A stretch of DNA of 43,884 bases from Neocallimastix lanati (nom. inval.) (lineage: Eukaryota > Neocallimastigomycota > Neocallimastigomycetes > Neocallimastigales > Neocallimastigaceae), in contig JACVTC010000333.1 of the NCBI GenBank assembly GCA_016946835.1, positions 1-43,884 on the forward strand, read 5' to 3'. Positions 42,089 through 43,884 of this stretch are shown piece by piece; the stretch's first letter is position 1, and every line of letters starts with the position of its first letter. The position numbers were made by a program, and so were the translations under genes. Under the pieces are notes generated by a model. The model was not told the origin of the DNA and did not search any database. It saw only the letters and a program-made list of their open reading frames with translations.

Positions 42089-42936
42089 TGGTACAAGATC
42101 TGAAGATTTTATTAATAAAATAATATATTCTAATAATAAGGAAAAATTTAAAATATTATTCTCTAATTCTAAACCTAAATTAATTAATAAACTACTCTAA
42201 TTTTAGTCTAAACTATCCTAATCTAAAAGAATCTAAACTAAGTTAAAATAACTTAAACTAATATCTTAATCTAAAACTATTCTAATCTAAACTAAACAAT
42301 TTCTCTAAATCTATTACTATTTCTATAAAATGTTTAATACAACTAATCTATTACTAAACTAATTTTATACTATACTTATCTTAATATTATACACTAAAAC
42401 ACAAAAACTATTAATTAAACACTTTTAAAACATTAAATTTAGAAAAAACTATTTAATAAATTTTAATTTATTTTAAACTATTTAATTTATTATTTAACTT
42501 TTAGAAAATATTAAAAAAATAATATAATAATAAAGTCGTAAGAAAAAAAGAGAGAGAAACAAAAGTATTGTGTTACTTTGTTCTTTTTTATACTAATAAA
42601 ATATTTATTTGATTGGATTAAAAATAAAAATAAAAAAATTAATAATAAAAATTTAATAATAAAAATTTAATAATAAAAATATAATAATAAAAATATAATA
42701 AACTTAAATTTTCTAAATTATTAAAATATTATATAAAAATTTTACAATATTAAATAATATAATTAATACATGATTTTTTAATACATCTAATTATTTTTAT
42801 TTAACTTTATAATATTCTATAACTAATATTTTAATATTCAAATTTTTATTATTTATTTATAATTGTTAATGATATTTTTTACTTTAATATTTTCTTTAAA
42901 TAGTTTAATTTTTCTTTATTTAATTGTACCGTAACA
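42089..42936 (-). repeat. Element E 5' LTR (848 bp)
   Basis: Partner of 35451-36297. Its transcription points away from the tRNA gene, so the LTR and the Pol III gene are divergent with only 14 bp between LTR end and tRNA. Confidence 0.94.
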
Positions 42937-42940
42937 AATT
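42937..42940. repeat. Target-site duplication of element E, right copy
   Basis: AATT directly after the LTR end CCGTAACA; 10 bp before the mature tRNA start. Confidence 0.7.
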
Positions 42941-42950
42941 TTCAACTGAA

Positions 42951-43022
42951 AGCAGCGTAGCGCAGTGGAAGCGTGGTGGGCTCATAACCCACAGGTCGTA
43001 TGATCGAAACATACCGCTGCTA
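42951..43022 (+). tRNA. tRNA-iMet: Initiator tRNA-Met (CAT)
   Basis: 72 nt, no intron, CCA not encoded. All stems pair: acceptor AGCAGCG/CGCTGCT, D stem GCGC/GCGT, anticodon stem GTGGG/CCCAC with loop CTCATAA, T stem GTATG/CATAC. Eukaryotic initiator features are present: A1-T72 pair, GGG/CCC at the base of the anticodon stem, and T loop ATCGAAA with A where elongators have T54. Box A is the TAGCGCAGTGG region; box B is the initiator-type GATCGAAAC. It is the only recognised host gene in the window and the likely integration target of D and E. Confidence 0.97.
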
Positions 43023-43032
43023 TTAAATAAAC

Positions 43033-43037
43033 TTTTT
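43033..43037 (+). terminator. RNA polymerase III terminator
   Basis: TTTTT beginning 11 nt after the tRNA; a run of four or more T's is the standard Pol III stop signal. Confidence 0.75.
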
Positions 43038-43118
43038 ATTTAATTAAGTTTTTTATTTTTTTAATTTTAGCTTGATTTTTTTGTATTTCTTTAGGAATTT
43101 TTTTTTTTATTTTTTTAA

Positions 43119-43188
<70 letters not shown>

Positions 43189-43233
43189 TATAACTATTAT
43201 TATTATTATTTTTATTATTATTATTATTATTAA
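43119..43233. repeat. (TTA)n microsatellite downstream of the tRNA
   Basis: More than 30 mostly perfect TTA/ATT units with one TTTATAACTA interruption, in otherwise featureless A/T-rich DNA between the tRNA and the LTR fragment. Confidence 0.8.
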
Positions 43234-43320
43234 AGAATAAAATTTTTATTACTATTTATATATAAGAAAAAAAAATAATAATACTAAATTCTATACATAG
43301 AAAACAAGTCATTCATGAAA

Positions 43321-43884
43321 TGATACGGACTGGGGTTGAAACACTAAGATATTCAAAACAAAAAATAAATATTAACACATAATGATAAAAATAAATTTGG
43401 AAACAAAAAAAAAATTAATTTTTAAAATATTCTTTATTTAAATTTCAAATTAAAATTATTTCTTCCCCCTATTAAAAAGGAAGAAATTCATTCTTCTTTT
43501 TATACTTTTATTTTTAATACATTTTGTTTATCTTTATTATATTCTTTAAAAAAAAACTATTCTAACTATTTTATTTTTAACTTTTAACTATTATTTAAAT
43601 TATTTATAATATTTATAATATTATTTATATTGTTAAAAAAATAACATTTATTAAATTAAACTATAAAAATTAAATTTGGAGGTTGTATCACGAAGGGCGT
43701 TCCCGCGGTAGCTTCTTCTTGGTATTGTCTTTAGAGAAAAAATTATACAGAATTAATGTTTTCTGTATTTTGTCCATTTTTGTTATTGGAGAATTTCTGT
43801 ATTTTGGTTCATTTTATTTTAATAAGGATTTAATTTAGTTTTGATTTTTGTTTTATTCATAGTTTATTTCAAAAGTTTAGAAAA
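43321..43884 (-). repeat. A-family LTR fragment running off the window
   Basis: The reverse complement of the last ~560 bp of LTR A: it starts TGATACGGACTGGGG (matching CCCGTATCA inverted) and includes the GC-rich stretch at 43683-43721. The base sequence outside its end (left of 43321) has no primer site, so it is either a solo LTR or the 3' LTR of an element lying beyond 43884. Confidence 0.88.

Larger units (their letters stand above)
35451..42936 (-). mobile_element. Element E: intact Ty3/Gypsy LTR retrotransposon upstream of tRNA-iMet
   Basis: 7486 bp on the - strand with TG...CA LTRs of 847 and 848 bp that are nearly identical, flanked by AATT (35447-35450 and 42937-42940). Gag, frameshift site, Pol, primer site, pre-PPT hairpin and polypurine tract are all present without visible damage, so it may be active. 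Its 5' LTR ends 14 bp upstream of the mature tRNA, and its left copy of AATT abuts the end of element D. Confidence 0.95.

Overview
This window is a nest of Ty3/Gypsy-type LTR retrotransposons next to one cellular gene, an initiator tRNA-Met. It comes from the nuclear genome of an extremely A+T-rich eukaryote: the noncoding DNA is almost pure A/T with long homopolymers, the proteins carry long asparagine (AAT) runs, and the tRNA has no encoded CCA. An anaerobic gut fungus (Neocallimastigomycota) or a similarly AT-rich chytrid fits best. A dictyostelid is the main alternative. This is inference from composition, the tRNA loop (CTCATAA) and the Tf1/sushi-like element.

Layout. 1-685: AT-rich DNA, nothing recognised. 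686-10757: element A (+ strand), with a truncated 5' LTR, gag, pol and a complete 3' LTR. 10815-17598: element B (- strand), a chromodomain Gag-Pol element with both LTRs, a CTTTA target duplication and a self-complementary primer site. 17604-18231: AT-rich spacer. 18232-25240: element C (-). 25244-35446: element D (-). 35451-42936: element E (-), the only member of its group with undamaged gag and pol. 42951-43022: tRNA-iMet. 43321 to the end: part of an A-family LTR (-).

A, C, D and E form one group with separate gag and pol frames. In all four, gag ends in an in-phase slippery heptamer (TTTAAAC or TTTAAAA). Exactly 8 nt later a GGGAG stem-loop starts, and pol is open in the -1 frame from the heptamer onward, so Gag-Pol is probably made by -1 ribosomal frameshifting. 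They also share a hairpin just upstream of the polypurine tract. Three of the four (A, C, D) have an unusual D-S-C protease motif instead of D-S/T-G. B instead has one uninterrupted Gag-Pol frame, a DSG protease and a chromodomain.

C, D and E lie head to tail upstream of the tRNA gene. The outer ends of D and E both map to the same point, 14 bp upstream of the mature tRNA, which suggests repeated tRNA-directed integration as in yeast Ty3. A, C and D carry single-base frameshifts or a nonsense codon, many of them at homopolymer runs, so decay and sequencing error are both possible. No host protein gene was recognised.
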